Shown piece after piece: positions 15,605 to 24,485 of a stretch of DNA of 31,072 nucleotides. The DNA is taken from the NCBI GenBank assembly GCA_041648895.1, contig JBAZOB010000013.1:1-31072 (forward strand), given 5' to 3'. The notes under the pieces are model-generated. The model saw only the letters and a list, made by a program, of their open reading frames with translations, did no database searches and was not told the origin of the DNA. Origin of the DNA: JBAZOB01 sp041648895. GTDB lineage: Bacteria; Patescibacteriota; JAHJAL01. Within the stretch, counting starts at the first letter, position 1. Every line of letters starts with the position of its first letter. Position numbers and translations under genes: made by a program.

Positions 15605-15627
15605 AATACCATGAAAATGGTATTTTT
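15605..15627 (+). terminator. Terminator after the ankyrin gene
   Basis: AATACCAT (15605-15612) and ATGGTATT (15617-15624) form an eight-pair stem with a GAAA tetraloop. The stem runs straight into TTTTT (15623-15627). Confidence 0.7.
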
Positions 15628-15640
15628 ATGTGCTTTATAG

Positions 15641-15669
15641 TTGAATTATTATAATATTCATGCTATAAT
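15641..15669 (+). promoter_or_regulatory. Sigma70-type promoter for the 573-residue protein
   Basis: TTGAAT (15641-15646) is 17 bases from a perfect TATAAT (15664-15669), which also has a TGn extension (TGCTATAAT). The transcript would start near 15676, leaving about 30 bases before ATG 15707. Confidence 0.75.
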
Positions 15670-15706
15670 TTTTTGATTGTATTATAAGTAACTATAAGAA
15701 GAAAAA

Positions 15707-17428
15707 ATGTCTGATAGTTTAGAAAATATATCTCTGACTAGTGAGGATCCGGCAGAAGCCCGGGTGATTGCCAGAGTAAGTACGTATTTTGGTAACTATG
15801 AAACTGATGAGGAAAGGGTGATGGCTAGGCCGGCGGGGGAAGTGATGGACGGGGTGGATTTTGTGTGTGAAAAGGAAGAAAATAGTGTGGTTTATCAGGT
15901 AAGACCATATTGTGCCTTGGAATTTGGGGAAGAGAATGATTATCCGGCGGAATGGGTATATAAGCATGTGGCCGGATATGTGAAAAGTGTGTGGACGGCA
16001 TATGTGGAGAGGGATCTGGGTTTGGATAAAGGCTTTGCGACGATTGAAGATGCTACCAAAGCAGTGGATAATATATATAAAAATCACATTGATAAAGCTT
16101 TGTGTCTGGTGGTGAAATTGGAGCATGATGTGTGCGAGTTGAAAAAGAAATTTGTGGGAATTGATTTAGAGTTGGAAACACCAGAGAATGTACGCCGGAT
16201 TAGTGATATGACTCTGGAACTGGCGGAGATGGGAACGTTTGATGACTTGAGGGACAAATTGGTCCAATCGGAAAGATATGCCGAAATGTCTTTGGTTTCA
16301 AGGGAAGTACTGTTTAACCGCTGGGTACTGAAAGATGAAAGAGAGGCAGTCTATCGTCGAAAATATGGAAAGTTGAAAGCTAGCGAAAGGAGTGACAGTT
16401 TGTACGGTAAGGTAAATATTGACCGGAATGTTGGGTGGTGGAAGCAGCATGCTTTGGCGGCGATAGAAAATATTGCTCGAGCCTATGAGGAGTTGGGTAA
16501 GCCGGAATATCAGGAACCGGGGACTAAGGAGTTGTTTGAGATAGAAAAGTTTGTCATGCGAGAAGTAGAAGATGGCGTGGATTATCAGAAGATGATAGAT
16601 AGAGACTTGGAGGCAGTTTATCGGAAAATGAAAAATATGCATATCCGGGTATCAACCTACAGGTACTTGGTGTATGACAGGTTAAATCAGGATATGAGCG
16701 AGATGAATATCGATTTTATTGAGCCGAACAAAAATAATCTTGCTAAAATAAGAAAAATGATAGAGCAAGAAATGGAATACCGGCGCTTACAGAGGGAGTT
16801 GTTTTTGACATCACAAAATGAGCTTGCTCGGAGACAATTGGAAAATTTGGCTGGTCCAGAAGCAAACGTATTTAGTTTGAAGGATATAATTTCTGTTAAA
16901 GCCCAGACGGATAACTTAGTTGAAGGGATACGATATAAAAAGAACACATATCATAATTTATTGAAAGCTAGGACTGATCAAAATATTCATCCTGAATATC
17001 GGCAGCTAATTGGAGAGGTTATGGATAGTCGAGTTATGTCGTTGTTAAAGGGTAGAGATGTTGGAAGTTATGTTGGTTATTTATTAAACATGAAGTTTGC
17101 GGAGAGGCTGCTTGAACACCATAGCAATGACGAGAATAAAAGAGTCTATGAAAAGATAGAAGAAGATTTGGAGTCGGCTGGAGATGTGGAAGGCAATCGA
17201 CACTTTATTAGATGGTTATTAAGGTTCAGGAATATTGAAGATCGAATAAATAGTGCCAGTTCAAAGAATATGCATGATATTACTTATGCCATAAAGCATG
17301 CATTGATTAATTTAAATATGATCATTAATCAAAAAGATTATCCCCGCATTGACCATGAATACTATAGATTATTTAATGAGTTGAGAGACATAGCGGCCGA
17401 ATATAATAAAATTACCTGTTTGTTATAA
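15707..17428 (+). CDS. Large soluble helical protein, unrecognised
   Basis: I do not recognise this 573-residue protein. It is strongly charged and predicted mainly helical. The N-terminal 60 residues look more mixed (ARVIARVSTYFGNYETDEERVMARP). Long Arg/Glu/Leu/Met-rich helices follow, such as MIEQEMEYRRLQRELFLTSQNELARRQLENLAG near 355-390. There is no signal peptide, membrane segment, Walker motif or zinc motif. The gene has a strong promoter and an ordinary start. A small gene follows 75 bases later and shares the terminator at 17851, so the two may form an operon. Its size and solo promoter suggest a structural or scaffolding protein, which is a guess. Confidence 0.72.
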   Translation: MSDSLENISLTSEDPAEARVIARVSTYFGNYETDEERVMARPAGEVMDGVDFVCEKEENSVVYQVRPYCALEFGEENDYPAEWVYKHVAGYVKSVWTAYVERDLGLDKGFATIEDATKAVDNIYKNHIDKALCLVVKLEHDVCELKKKFVGIDLELETPENVRRISDMTLELAEMGTFDDLRDKLVQSERYAEMSLVSREVLFNRWVLKDEREAVYRRKYGKLKASERSDSLYGKVNIDRNVGWWKQHALAAIENIARAYEELGKPEYQEPGTKELFEIEKFVMREVEDGVDYQKMIDRDLEAVYRKMKNMHIRVSTYRYLVYDRLNQDMSEMNIDFIEPNKNNLAKIRKMIEQEMEYRRLQRELFLTSQNELARRQLENLAGPEANVFSLKDIISVKAQTDNLVEGIRYKKNTYHNLLKARTDQNIHPEYRQLIGEVMDSRVMSLLKGRDVGSYVGYLLNMKFAERLLEHHSNDENKRVYEKIEEDLESAGDVEGNRHFIRWLLRFRNIEDRINSASSKNMHDITYAIKHALINLNMIINQKDYPRIDHEYYRLFNELRDIAAEYNKITCLL

Positions 17429-17503
17429 GACTTTTTATATTTACAATTGGTTAATTTAATGTTAGAGTATAGATGAAGTTAATATTATATAAATATTAAG
17501 ATT

Positions 17504-17827
17504 ATGTTTAGAAAACTTGGATATATTGAAAGTGTTGAAAGTGATCATTATTTAGAAATACCAGGTGGGGATAATGGTCTGATGGATATAACGGAGGGGG
17601 AAAATGGTAATTATACTTTTAGCAAAAAAGATGACCAGCGAGAAGAGGTAGAAAACTTAGATAGTGAGAGACCAAAAAGGGAAGTTTTTGGAATAATCAA
17701 GGTAAAGGGAGAAGATAAGGATTTAATGGAAAATCTCAATATCATGACACCAATGGAAATGAAAGTTGGAGAAGAATATGAAATATTTGCTGATGATTTA
17801 GCTAAAACTGCAATTATGAATTGGTAA
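17504..17827 (+). CDS. Small acidic protein, unrecognised
   Basis: The 107-residue protein is acidic and soluble. The central 25 residues are charged and probably disordered (KKDDQREEVENLDSERPKREV). The ends look folded, with short beta-like segments (FGIIKVKG, EEYEIFADDL). It has no signal, membrane helix or known motif. The gene begins 75 bases after the 573-residue gene and ends 23 bases before a strong terminator. No Shine-Dalgarno site is visible. I regard it as a real gene because the frame is intact, base use matches neighbours, and it sits between a promoter-led gene and a terminator. Confidence 0.6.
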   Translation: MFRKLGYIESVESDHYLEIPGGDNGLMDITEGENGNYTFSKKDDQREEVENLDSERPKREVFGIIKVKGEDKDLMENLNIMTPMEMKVGEEYEIFADDLAKTAIMNW

Positions 17828-17850
17828 TTACAAAGATAATTAGAAGATAC

Positions 17851-17880
17851 AAGCTATCAGTGCGCTGGTAGCTTTTTTTT
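17851..17880 (+). terminator. Strong rho-independent terminator
   Basis: AAGCTATCAG (17851-17860) pairs with CTGGTAGCTT (17865-17874) over ten positions, one of them G-U, with a TGCG loop. The stem is followed by T8 (17873-17880). Confidence 0.85.
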
Positions 17881-17979
17881 ATTTACCTTTTCCTTGATAT
17901 GGCGCTGTAAATGTTGTTAAATTAAAGTAGAGGTAAGTTAAAAGTATAGTGCTAGACTTCATTCTGATCTATCTTGATC

Positions 17980-18008
17980 TTGACATTTTCTGTTTTGCAT
18001 GATACTTT
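17980..18008 (+). promoter_or_regulatory. Promoter for the DUF11 surface protein
   Basis: A perfect TTGACA (17980-17985) is 17 bases from TACTTT (18003-18008), which carries a TGn extension (TGATACTTT). The start site would be near 18015. It is therefore downstream of the ATG at 18009, which rules that codon out. Confidence 0.6.
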
Positions 18009-18059
18009 ATGGACAATGTTTTATTTGACATAATTATATCAATTTATATGGTGAATACT

Positions 18060-21000
18060 ATGTTATCAAAGATTAAGAATTGGGTGCAAAAAGTGCCCAA
18101 AAAAGTGAAGTCGTTTATTGTTGGGATGATGGCCATGGGCATGATCATGCCGGCTGTTTTACCTGGAGTAACCGTGGCGGCAGGGCCGGTTTTTAATAAT
18201 CATCCAAATGATAGACCAACTTTAGAAGTTACAAATTATACAACTAGTCCTGAAGGTTACCAATCTTCAACTGTTGTTGAACCAGGCCAAAGAGTGGCTT
18301 TTCGTGTATATATTCATAATAATGAAGAAGGAACAACTGCTGAGAATGTAGTTGTATCTTCTATTGTTACTGATGGTTTTAAGGATGCCCATAATGGGAG
18401 TGTAACTGTTTCGGCTAGTAATGCATCTTCAGTAACTGGGAATGTAAGTGTAACATCATCTGCTCCAGTAAAATTAGAGTACGTTGAGAATTCAACAAAA
18501 AGATGGTGGTTTACTGATAGCACAATGCAATATATGCAATACGAGGTAATGCCGAATACTATTTGGAATGGCTCGATTGATCTAGGAGATATCAATGGTT
18601 GTTTCCAATATGTCCAATATGTAACTTTTTTGGCTGATGTAGTGGCGCAACCAGCCAATCCGGCACAGTTAACTTTGGAGAAAAAGGTTAGTACAACTAA
18701 ATCAAACTTTGTTGAGCAAGTTGATGTGGAGCGGGATGATACGGTGTGGTTTGATTTGCAGGTGTCTAATACGGGCGACGAAGCGGCACAAAATGTGGTG
18801 GTTCGCGATGTCTTGCCTGGTGGTTTGACATATGTTAATGGTTCAACTGAAGTGCAACGCGGACAGTTGGTTGACGATGGAGTAGGGGATGAGATTGTGA
18901 CTGCCGGAGGTTTGAATATTGGTGAATTACTGGGAAGTAATACTATTGCTAATGTTCGTTTCCAGGCTAAAGTTGATAGTGATTCTTCAGAAGGGGTGAA
19001 GACAAATACTGGTTACACTAAAGCAACAAGTATTAGTGAAATCAGCGATACTGCCAAAGTGAATGTGCTAGTTCCGCAGGATAATCCCGGTTTAACCATT
19101 GCCAAGACGGTGACCAAGGGTGCCAATGGGACTAACTTTGCCGAGAATGTGAATGTTGTCAATGGTGACACGGTTCGTTTTAAATTAGTTTTGTCCAATA
19201 CTGGCGATGTGCGCTTGAATAATGTCAATGTTCGCGACAATATGCCGGCTGGTTTAAATTATGATGAAAATTCACTGGTGATTAACGGCCAAGAATCTAG
19301 TAAAAATATTACTACCGAAAATATAAATATCGGCAATCTGGAGACTACCGGTGACAATCAGAGTGTTGATATTTTCTTCAATGCCTTAGTTGAAGAAGAT
19401 AGTGCCAAAGTTTTGACCAACACTGGTCGGACTTGGGCGGATAATCATAGTGAAGTTAGCGATTCGGCCACGGTGACTGTGGGCGAAGTGTCCAACGATA
19501 CAACTTTATCGATTGCTAAAACCGTGACCAATGGCGAGAGCAGTCGTAACTGGTCAGAGTCGGTAAATGCGGAAGATAATGATATTGTTCGTTTTCGATT
19601 GATTGTAAGTAATGAAGGTAGTCAAACTGCTGAAGATTTGGAAATATCTGATGAATTACCCTCTGGCTTGAACTATGTATCCAATTCGACCTATGTCGAT
19701 GGAGATCGTTGGGATGATGATGACGGCGTGATTACCTCATCAGGTATTAGCGTGGGGGATCTAGATGAAGATGATGATGTAGAAGTAATATTTAATGTTC
19801 GAGTCAATCAAGATAATGATCGTACTTTGACCAACATTGGCTATGCTCAAGCAGCCAATGCTGATCGGGTTGATGATGAGGCACGAGTAGTGGTTGATAA
19901 TGGCGGTGGAGACGATGAGCCATATTTAACTGTGACAAAAACTGTTGATGATTCAACCGTGATGCCTGGTCAGGAAATTCGTTATACAATCCGGGTGGAA
20001 AATACTGGTGATGCTGTGGCTACCAATGTCCGCATTACTGACAGTACACCATCTCGCCTTACTCCTGATGAAGATTCATTGGAAATTACCACCGACGGTG
20101 AAGTTGAAGATGATGATCTGTTTGGTGACGGGGTAATTATTGATGAATTACAGCCGGGTGATGATGTAGTGATTAGATACGATGCCAGGGTGGATAGCGA
20201 TGTTAAAAGTGATATGACTTTGACCAATGAAGTGGTAGCTCGCGACGATGAAGGCGATCGAGCTGAAGATGAGGCGACAGTAACTGTGCAAGGTGAAACA
20301 GCTTTCTTGAACATTACCAAGTCAGTCAATAAGACTAGCGTGGAAGCGGGGGAAGAAGTCAAATATACCATTACGGTGGAAAATACCGGTGATGCAGATG
20401 CGACCCATGTGCGTATTACCGATAATCTCCCCATGCACCTAATTGATTATATCCGTGGTACCTTGGAAATTGACGGTTCAAATATTACAGAAGAAGACTT
20501 ATTTGGCGACGGTATTGAAGCTAGCCGACTACGAGTCGGCGATGAGATAGTGATTAAGTATGACGCCAAAGTCGATGAGGATATTGACGCGGATACTACC
20601 ATTGAGAATATGGCGGAAGTGACTGCTGATGGCGGCTTGAAAGATCGAGCTTTTGCTCATGTCAATGTGGCTGGTGGTAATATCTTGGAACCAAGTGTCA
20701 AATTGGTTAAAATGGTTAGAAACGAAACCACTGGCGAGAGCAATTTTTCCACTTCCAATAGTGCTAATCCAGGTAATGTTTTGGTTTACAAGATTACTTT
20801 GACCAACAACGGTAGTGAAACGTTAACTGGTGTTAAGGTATCTGATGTTTTGCCAGGTGAGATTACTTATCTGGGTGGTACTGTGGAAATCTGGATGAAT
20901 AGTGTTCAATTGACTGGTGAATATAATGCCCTAACCAGCGGTGGGATCAGTTTACCGGACATGAAGCCCAATGATGCTGTTACCATCACTTTCCGGGCTA

Positions 21001-21239
21001 AATCTAAAACTACTATTGCCAATAACACCACTTTGATCAACACCAGTACGGTGACAGCCAATCAAGATATCAACACCAACGCTAGCGCCCGCACATTGTT
21101 TACAACTGTTTCTGTACCGGTACAGGAATTACCGAAGACTGGTGGTACCGATGCAGCGGCTGGAGCATTCATGTTTATCGGTTTGTCTAGTGCAGTCTGG
21201 TTTGTGCGCGAGAAGATGTTATTAGGTTCGATGATGTAA
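18060..21239 (+). CDS. DUF11-repeat surface protein with LPXTG-type anchor
   Basis: I place the start at ATG 18060 (18048 is possible); 18009 precedes the likely transcript start. The 1059-residue product starts with a Lys-rich region and a hydrophobic stretch ending near VTVAA (about residue 41), a signal peptide. Seven DUF11-like Ig-fold modules follow, each opening with LTxxKxV or similar, then YxIxVxNTGDxxAxNVxIxDxLPxGL. Examples are LTLEKKVSTTKSNF, LTIAKTVTKGANGTNF, LSIAKTVTNGESS, LTVTKTVDDSTVMPGQEIRY, LNITKSVNKTSVEAGEEVKY and VKLVKMVRNET. Asp-rich loops (DRWDDDDG, DLDEDDDVE) could bind calcium. The C-terminus is LPKTGG at 1024, a hydrophobic span and basic residues, the classic sortase sorting signal. 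It is probably a long stalk or adhesin. No sortase gene is in this window. Confidence 0.88.
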   Translation: MLSKIKNWVQKVPKKVKSFIVGMMAMGMIMPAVLPGVTVAAGPVFNNHPNDRPTLEVTNYTTSPEGYQSSTVVEPGQRVAFRVYIHNNEEGTTAENVVVSSIVTDGFKDAHNGSVTVSASNASSVTGNVSVTSSAPVKLEYVENSTKRWWFTDSTMQYMQYEVMPNTIWNGSIDLGDINGCFQYVQYVTFLADVVAQPANPAQLTLEKKVSTTKSNFVEQVDVERDDTVWFDLQVSNTGDEAAQNVVVRDVLPGGLTYVNGSTEVQRGQLVDDGVGDEIVTAGGLNIGELLGSNTIANVRFQAKVDSDSSEGVKTNTGYTKATSISEISDTAKVNVLVPQDNPGLTIAKTVTKGANGTNFAENVNVVNGDTVRFKLVLSNTGDVRLNNVNVRDNMPAGLNYDENSLVINGQESSKNITTENINIGNLETTGDNQSVDIFFNALVEEDSAKVLTNTGRTWADNHSEVSDSATVTVGEVSNDTTLSIAKTVTNGESSRNWSESVNAEDNDIVRFRLIVSNEGSQTAEDLEISDELPSGLNYVSNSTYVDGDRWDDDDGVITSSGISVGDLDEDDDVEVIFNVRVNQDNDRTLTNIGYAQAANADRVDDEARVVVDNGGGDDEPYLTVTKTVDDSTVMPGQEIRYTIRVENTGDAVATNVRITDSTPSRLTPDEDSLEITTDGEVEDDDLFGDGVIIDELQPGDDVVIRYDARVDSDVKSDMTLTNEVVARDDEGDRAEDEATVTVQGETAFLNITKSVNKTSVEAGEEVKYTITVENTGDADATHVRITDNLPMHLIDYIRGTLEIDGSNITEEDLFGDGIEASRLRVGDEIVIKYDAKVDEDIDADTTIENMAEVTADGGLKDRAFAHVNVAGGNILEPSVKLVKMVRNETTGESNFSTSNSANPGNVLVYKITLTNNGSETLTGVKVSDVLPGEITYLGGTVEIWMNSVQLTGEYNALTSGGISLPDMKPNDAVTITFRAKSKTTIANNTTLINTSTVTANQDINTNASARTLFTTVSVPVQELPKTGGTDAAAGAFMFIGLSSAVWFVREKMLLGSMM

Positions 21240-21260
21240 GATAATTTGAATTAGAATTAT

Positions 21261-21296
21261 AAAAAGAGTCTCTACTGTTTTGTAGAGACTCTTTTT
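21261..21296. terminator. Bidirectional terminator between convergent genes
   Basis: AAAAAGAGTCTCTAC (21261-21275) and its exact reverse complement (21282-21296) form a 15-pair stem with a TGTTTT loop. A5 on one edge and T5 on the other give U-tracts in both directions. It serves the DUF11 gene on plus and the small gene on minus. Confidence 0.85.
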
Positions 21297-21315
21297 CGCT
21301 GTGGAATGATTAATT

Positions 21316-21564
21316 TTAACTTTTTGTCTCATCGTCATTCAACAGGAAACGGTGATAACGTTTATCTTTGGGATCAAAAGGTTCATCATCATCACCTCGG
21401 TATATGCGGGCGACATCGACACTGATGGCTCGAACTTTACGATGGATGTGTTCTAGTTCCCGCAGAGTTTTCCGATGGTTTTCGTTCATTTTAATAGTAA
21501 CACGTTTAAGTTCATTGCGGATCAATTCTTTGATCGCATTGAGACTCAAATGCTCTTCTCCCAT
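21316..21564 (-). CDS. Small charged helical protein, unrecognised
   Basis: The 82-residue protein is strongly charged. A predicted amphipathic helix covers about residues 8-55 (LNAIKELIRNELKRVTIKMNENHRKTLRELEHIHRKVRAISVDVARIYRG), followed by an acidic-to-basic polar tail (DDDEPFDPKDKRYHRF). It has no signal peptide. AAGGAG just upstream of the ATG on the minus strand supports the start. It converges on the DUF11 gene across a shared terminator and is divergent from prfB. The helix resembles short DNA- or membrane-associated helical proteins, but I cannot assign a function. Confidence 0.7.
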   Translation of the reverse strand: MGEEHLSLNAIKELIRNELKRVTIKMNENHRKTLRELEHIHRKVRAISVDVARIYRGDDDEPFDPKDKRYHRFLLNDDETKS

Positions 21565-21761
21565 TTTTACTCCTTATGAAAAATAAATAATGTTTTTATA
21601 ATAAAATATTAGATATTAAATAGATCTTAAGCAAAGATTAAGAAAAATTAATATCTTGCCGAATATTCGCGTTGTTGCCTGTTTATTAGATTTTATAAAA
21701 AGAGTGATTTTTATTTGATTTTTATATGGTTTGATATGGGGGGATTAATTATATTCTGTTG

Positions 21762-21770
21762 TGATATAAT
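21762..21770 (+). promoter_or_regulatory. Extended -10 promoter of the prfB operon
   Basis: TGATATAAT is a perfect TATAAT with a TGn extension. It lies 26 bases before ATG 21797, so the leader would be about 20 bases. The preceding sequence is AT-rich and no -35 box is evident. I saw nothing else in 21565-21761 beyond short AT-rich runs. Confidence 0.6.
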
Positions 21771-21796
21771 TATATGAGAAAATAATTAATTCAAAG

Positions 21797-22895
21797 ATGA
21801 TTCACGAACTTGAAAAAAAGATTATCATATTAAAAGAAGAAATAGCCAAGAATAAGGAGTATCTTTGACAACTCGGATATTCATCGAGAAATTGAAGATT
21901 TGGAAGGAAAAACGACAACGGAGGATTTTTGGAAAGATAAGGAACTGGCTCAGGAGGTGTATGATAATTTGTCATCAAAGAAGAAACGAGTAAAGTTGTG
22001 GAATGATCTATGGCAGCGAGTAGTTGATTTGGAAGAATTGTTACATTTATTACACGAAAATTCTGATGAAAAGGAAATTAAGGAAATAGATTCGGAGTAT
22101 TGGCAATTAAAAAAAGATTTTGATCAGGCGGAAATTGCCTTATTGTTGCACGGCGAATATGATAGTATGAATTGTTTTTTGTCGATTCATTCGGGGACAG
22201 GAGGGGTGGAAGCACAAGATTGGGCGGAAATGTTACTGCGTATGTATCTGCGTTATTGTGAACGAAGATCTTATAAAACTGAAATTATCAGTATTATGCC
22301 AGGTGAGGAAGCGGGCATTAAAAGTGTGATATTGCAAGTCAAAGGCGAAGATGCTTATGGGTATTTAAGAACAGAGAGTGGAGTACATAGATTGGTTCGA
22401 TTGTCGCCGTTTAACGCTAAAAATCTGCGTCAGACTTCGTTCGCGTTAGTGGAGGTGTTGCCCATATTCGATAAAAAAATCGAAATTGAAATTCCCAAGG
22501 ATGATTTGAAAATTGATACTTTTCGAGCTTCCGGACATGGTGGACAAAAAGTCAATAAGACCGATTCGGCGGTTCGTATCACTCATTTACCAACAGGTCT
22601 GGTTACTACTTGTCAAAGTGAACGTTCGCAGTTGCAAAATAAAGAACGAGCCCTGATGATGTTGAAGTCAAAACTATACACTCGGCAAGAACAACAGGAA
22701 AAAGAAAAAGAAACATTAATTAAGGGTGCGGTTAAACAGGGCAGTTGGGGTAATCAAATTCGCTCTTATGTTTTGCATCCATATCAAATGGTCAAAGATC
22801 ATCGGACCAATTTCGAGACTAGTCAAACGCAAAAAGTATTGGATGGAGAGTTAGATGAATTTATTGAGGAAGCCTTGCGAAAAATTATTTTATGA
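21797..22895 (+). CDS. prfB: Peptide chain release factor 2, with programmed +1 frameshift
   Basis: RF2 recognises UGA and UAA stop codons and triggers peptide release. The coding region is split. Codons 1-23 run from ATG 21797 to CTT, then an in-frame TGA (21866-21868). Skipping one base continues in the +1 frame from GAC 21867, giving 365 residues in total, the normal RF2 length. The shifted frame holds the anticodon-like SPF tripeptide (RLSPFNAKNLRQTSF), the GGQ catalytic loop (ASGHGGQKVNKTDSAVRITH) and the typical N-terminal helical domain. An AUG-only reading would give only 23 codons, while starting at TTG 21900 would lose the N-terminal part. The stop overlaps the start of ftsE (ATGA), so translation is likely coupled. 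Confidence 0.95.
21854..21869 (+). promoter_or_regulatory. RF2 programmed frameshift site
   Basis: The order is AAGGAG (21854-21859), TAT, CTT, TGA, C. This is the known RF2 autoregulatory design: an internal Shine-Dalgarno sequence three bases before the slippery CTT codon and a weak UGA followed by C. When RF2 is scarce, ribosomes pause at UGA and slip +1. It implies that UGA is a stop codon in this organism. Confidence 0.93.
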
Positions 22896-23572
22896 TTCGA
22901 ATTGATCACGTATATAAAAAATATGACAATACTCTGGTAATCGAGGATGTTTGTCTGAATGTCCAGGAACGGGATTTTGTTTCTTTGGTGGGGCCGAGTG
23001 GGGCGGGGAAGTCAACTTTGATCCGTTTATTGATCGCGGAGGAGAAACCTAATCGAGGCAGTATTTTTGTACGGGGGTTTGATATCACCAAACTGCAAAA
23101 AGGTGACATACCGTATTATCGGCGGGGAATCGGGGTTATTTTTCAGGATTTTAAATTATTGCCGCAAAAGACGGTTTATGAGAATGTGGCATTTGCTTTA
23201 GAGGTGTGTAATCGGACCAATTACACCATCAGAAATCGAGTACCACAGATCTTGGATATGGTGGGATTGTCGACCAAGGCGGACAATCTATCACATAAAT
23301 TATCGGCGGGTGAGATGCAGCGAGTGGCTATCGCCAGGGCTTTGGTCAATAAACCGCAACTATTGATTGCTGATGAGCCGACGGGTAATTTGGATCCGGT
23401 TAATTCTTGGGAAATCATTGAATTGCTAAAAAAGATAAATAAGCTAGGCACAACAGTTTTTTTGGCGACGCATGATCGAGAGATTGTTAATGCTCTTAAA
23501 AAAAGAGTGGTCACAATTGAAAATGGAAAGATTATTCGTGATCAACGCAAAAATGGTAAATACATAATCTAA
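22892..23572 (+). CDS. ftsE: Cell-division ABC transporter ATP-binding protein FtsE
   Basis: The 226-residue ABC ATPase has all expected motifs: Walker A GPSGAGKST (K40), Q-loop FQDFKLLPQKTVYENVAF, signature LSAGEMQRVAIARAL, Walker B LLIADEPTGNLD, and the H-loop ATHDREIV. The FtsE-like features are FQDFKLLPQKTVYENV and the placement next to ftsX. In known systems FtsEX does not transport; ATP hydrolysis drives conformational change that activates a periplasmic or extracellular hydrolase at the division site. It overlaps prfB by four bases and is followed by ftsX after five, so it is part of a tight operon. Confidence 0.95.
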   Translation: MIRIDHVYKKYDNTLVIEDVCLNVQERDFVSLVGPSGAGKSTLIRLLIAEEKPNRGSIFVRGFDITKLQKGDIPYYRRGIGVIFQDFKLLPQKTVYENVAFALEVCNRTNYTIRNRVPQILDMVGLSTKADNLSHKLSAGEMQRVAIARALVNKPQLLIADEPTGNLDPVNSWEIIELLKKINKLGTTVFLATHDREIVNALKKRVVTIENGKIIRDQRKNGKYII

Positions 23573-23577
23573 TTTTT

Positions 23578-24483
23578 ATGTTTTTTCTAACAGTTTATAG
23601 ATTGGTAAAATTGGGAGTGGTCAATTTTTGGCGAAATTTATGGCTATCACTGGTGGCCACTTTTGTTTTATCGTTAACTCTAATGACAATTACTTTCCTG
23701 TTGATCTCAGCCTTTGTGATCAATGGTGAGATTACCAATATTAAGAATAAAATTGATTATGAAGTATATCTTCAGGATAATAGTTCCGAGCAGGATTTGG
23801 AATCATTGAAGGCTGCTATTAATAATTTGGTGTTGGTGACAGAAATACAGGACATATCAAAGGAAATGGCCGTGGAAAGATACAAAGAGATTTTTGGTGA
23901 TAAGGAGAATTTGATCAGTTATATTGAACAGGAAAATCCGCTCAAACAAAGTATAATAATTAAAACGGCCGATCCGGAAGATTTGGAAAAGATTGATCAG
24001 TTGGTGAATTTACCGAAATATAAAGATCTGGTTTATAGCAGTAGTTATTCACGCAATAAAGAAATAATTACGCGTCTAATTGGTATTATTGATTTTATTC
24101 AGAAATCGGGAATAGCAGTCGGTATTATTTTTGTAATTATTGCTGTTTCAGTGGTTTTTAGCATTGTGCGAATTGCCATTTATTCACGTAAGGACGAAAT
24201 TGAAATAATGAAGTTGGTGGGAGCCACAGATTGGTTTGTGCATGGGCCTTTTTTGATTGAGAGTTCGCTTTATGGAATTTTAGCCTCAATTTTGGCCTTG
24301 GGTTTTGTGATGGCCGTTTTTTATTATGTTTCATTGGCGGCATCTTCCTATTTGGGGGTGGCCGAAGGAACTTTCTTAAGTTATATCAATGAATATTTAG
24401 TTTTTGTGATTCTTTTTCAGCTGCTACTAGGGATTACAATCAGTGTTTCCAGTGCTTTTGTGGCAATCAGAAAACATGTATAA
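23578..24483 (+). CDS. ftsX: Cell-division protein FtsX
   Basis: The 301-residue protein has the FtsX topology: a short cytoplasmic start, TM1 at about 18-42 (LWLSLVATFVLSLTLMTITFLLISAF), a large extracellular loop of about 130 residues, and three further helices near 178-203, 225-255 and 272-297. The loop is where FtsX binds its coiled-coil partner. The MKLVGATDWFVHGPFLIES segment between TM2 and TM3 is the conserved cytoplasmic coupling region that contacts FtsE. The gene lies directly between ftsE and the coiled-coil M23 peptidase, which begins two bases after its stop. Confidence 0.93.
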   Translation: MFFLTVYRLVKLGVVNFWRNLWLSLVATFVLSLTLMTITFLLISAFVINGEITNIKNKIDYEVYLQDNSSEQDLESLKAAINNLVLVTEIQDISKEMAVERYKEIFGDKENLISYIEQENPLKQSIIIKTADPEDLEKIDQLVNLPKYKDLVYSSSYSRNKEIITRLIGIIDFIQKSGIAVGIIFVIIAVSVVFSIVRIAIYSRKDEIEIMKLVGATDWFVHGPFLIESSLYGILASILALGFVMAVFYYVSLAASSYLGVAEGTFLSYINEYLVFVILFQLLLGITISVSSAFVAIRKHV

Positions 24484-24485
24484 AT

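Noticed and set aside
18009..18059. Upstream ATG at 18009 as start of the DUF11 protein
   Set aside because: The TTGACA-N17-TACTTT promoter would start transcription near 18015, after this codon. The sequence from 18060 gives a cleaner signal peptide.
18660..21120. DNA repeats in the DUF11 gene as a CRISPR-like or tandem DNA repeat array
   Set aside because: Similarity is at protein level, with modules of about 100-130 residues and diverged codons. There are no regular identical repeats or unique spacers.
21565..21761. tRNA or small RNA gene in the gap before prfB
   Set aside because: I found no T-loop consensus, cloverleaf pairing or strong hairpin. The region is AT-rich with only a promoter at its end.
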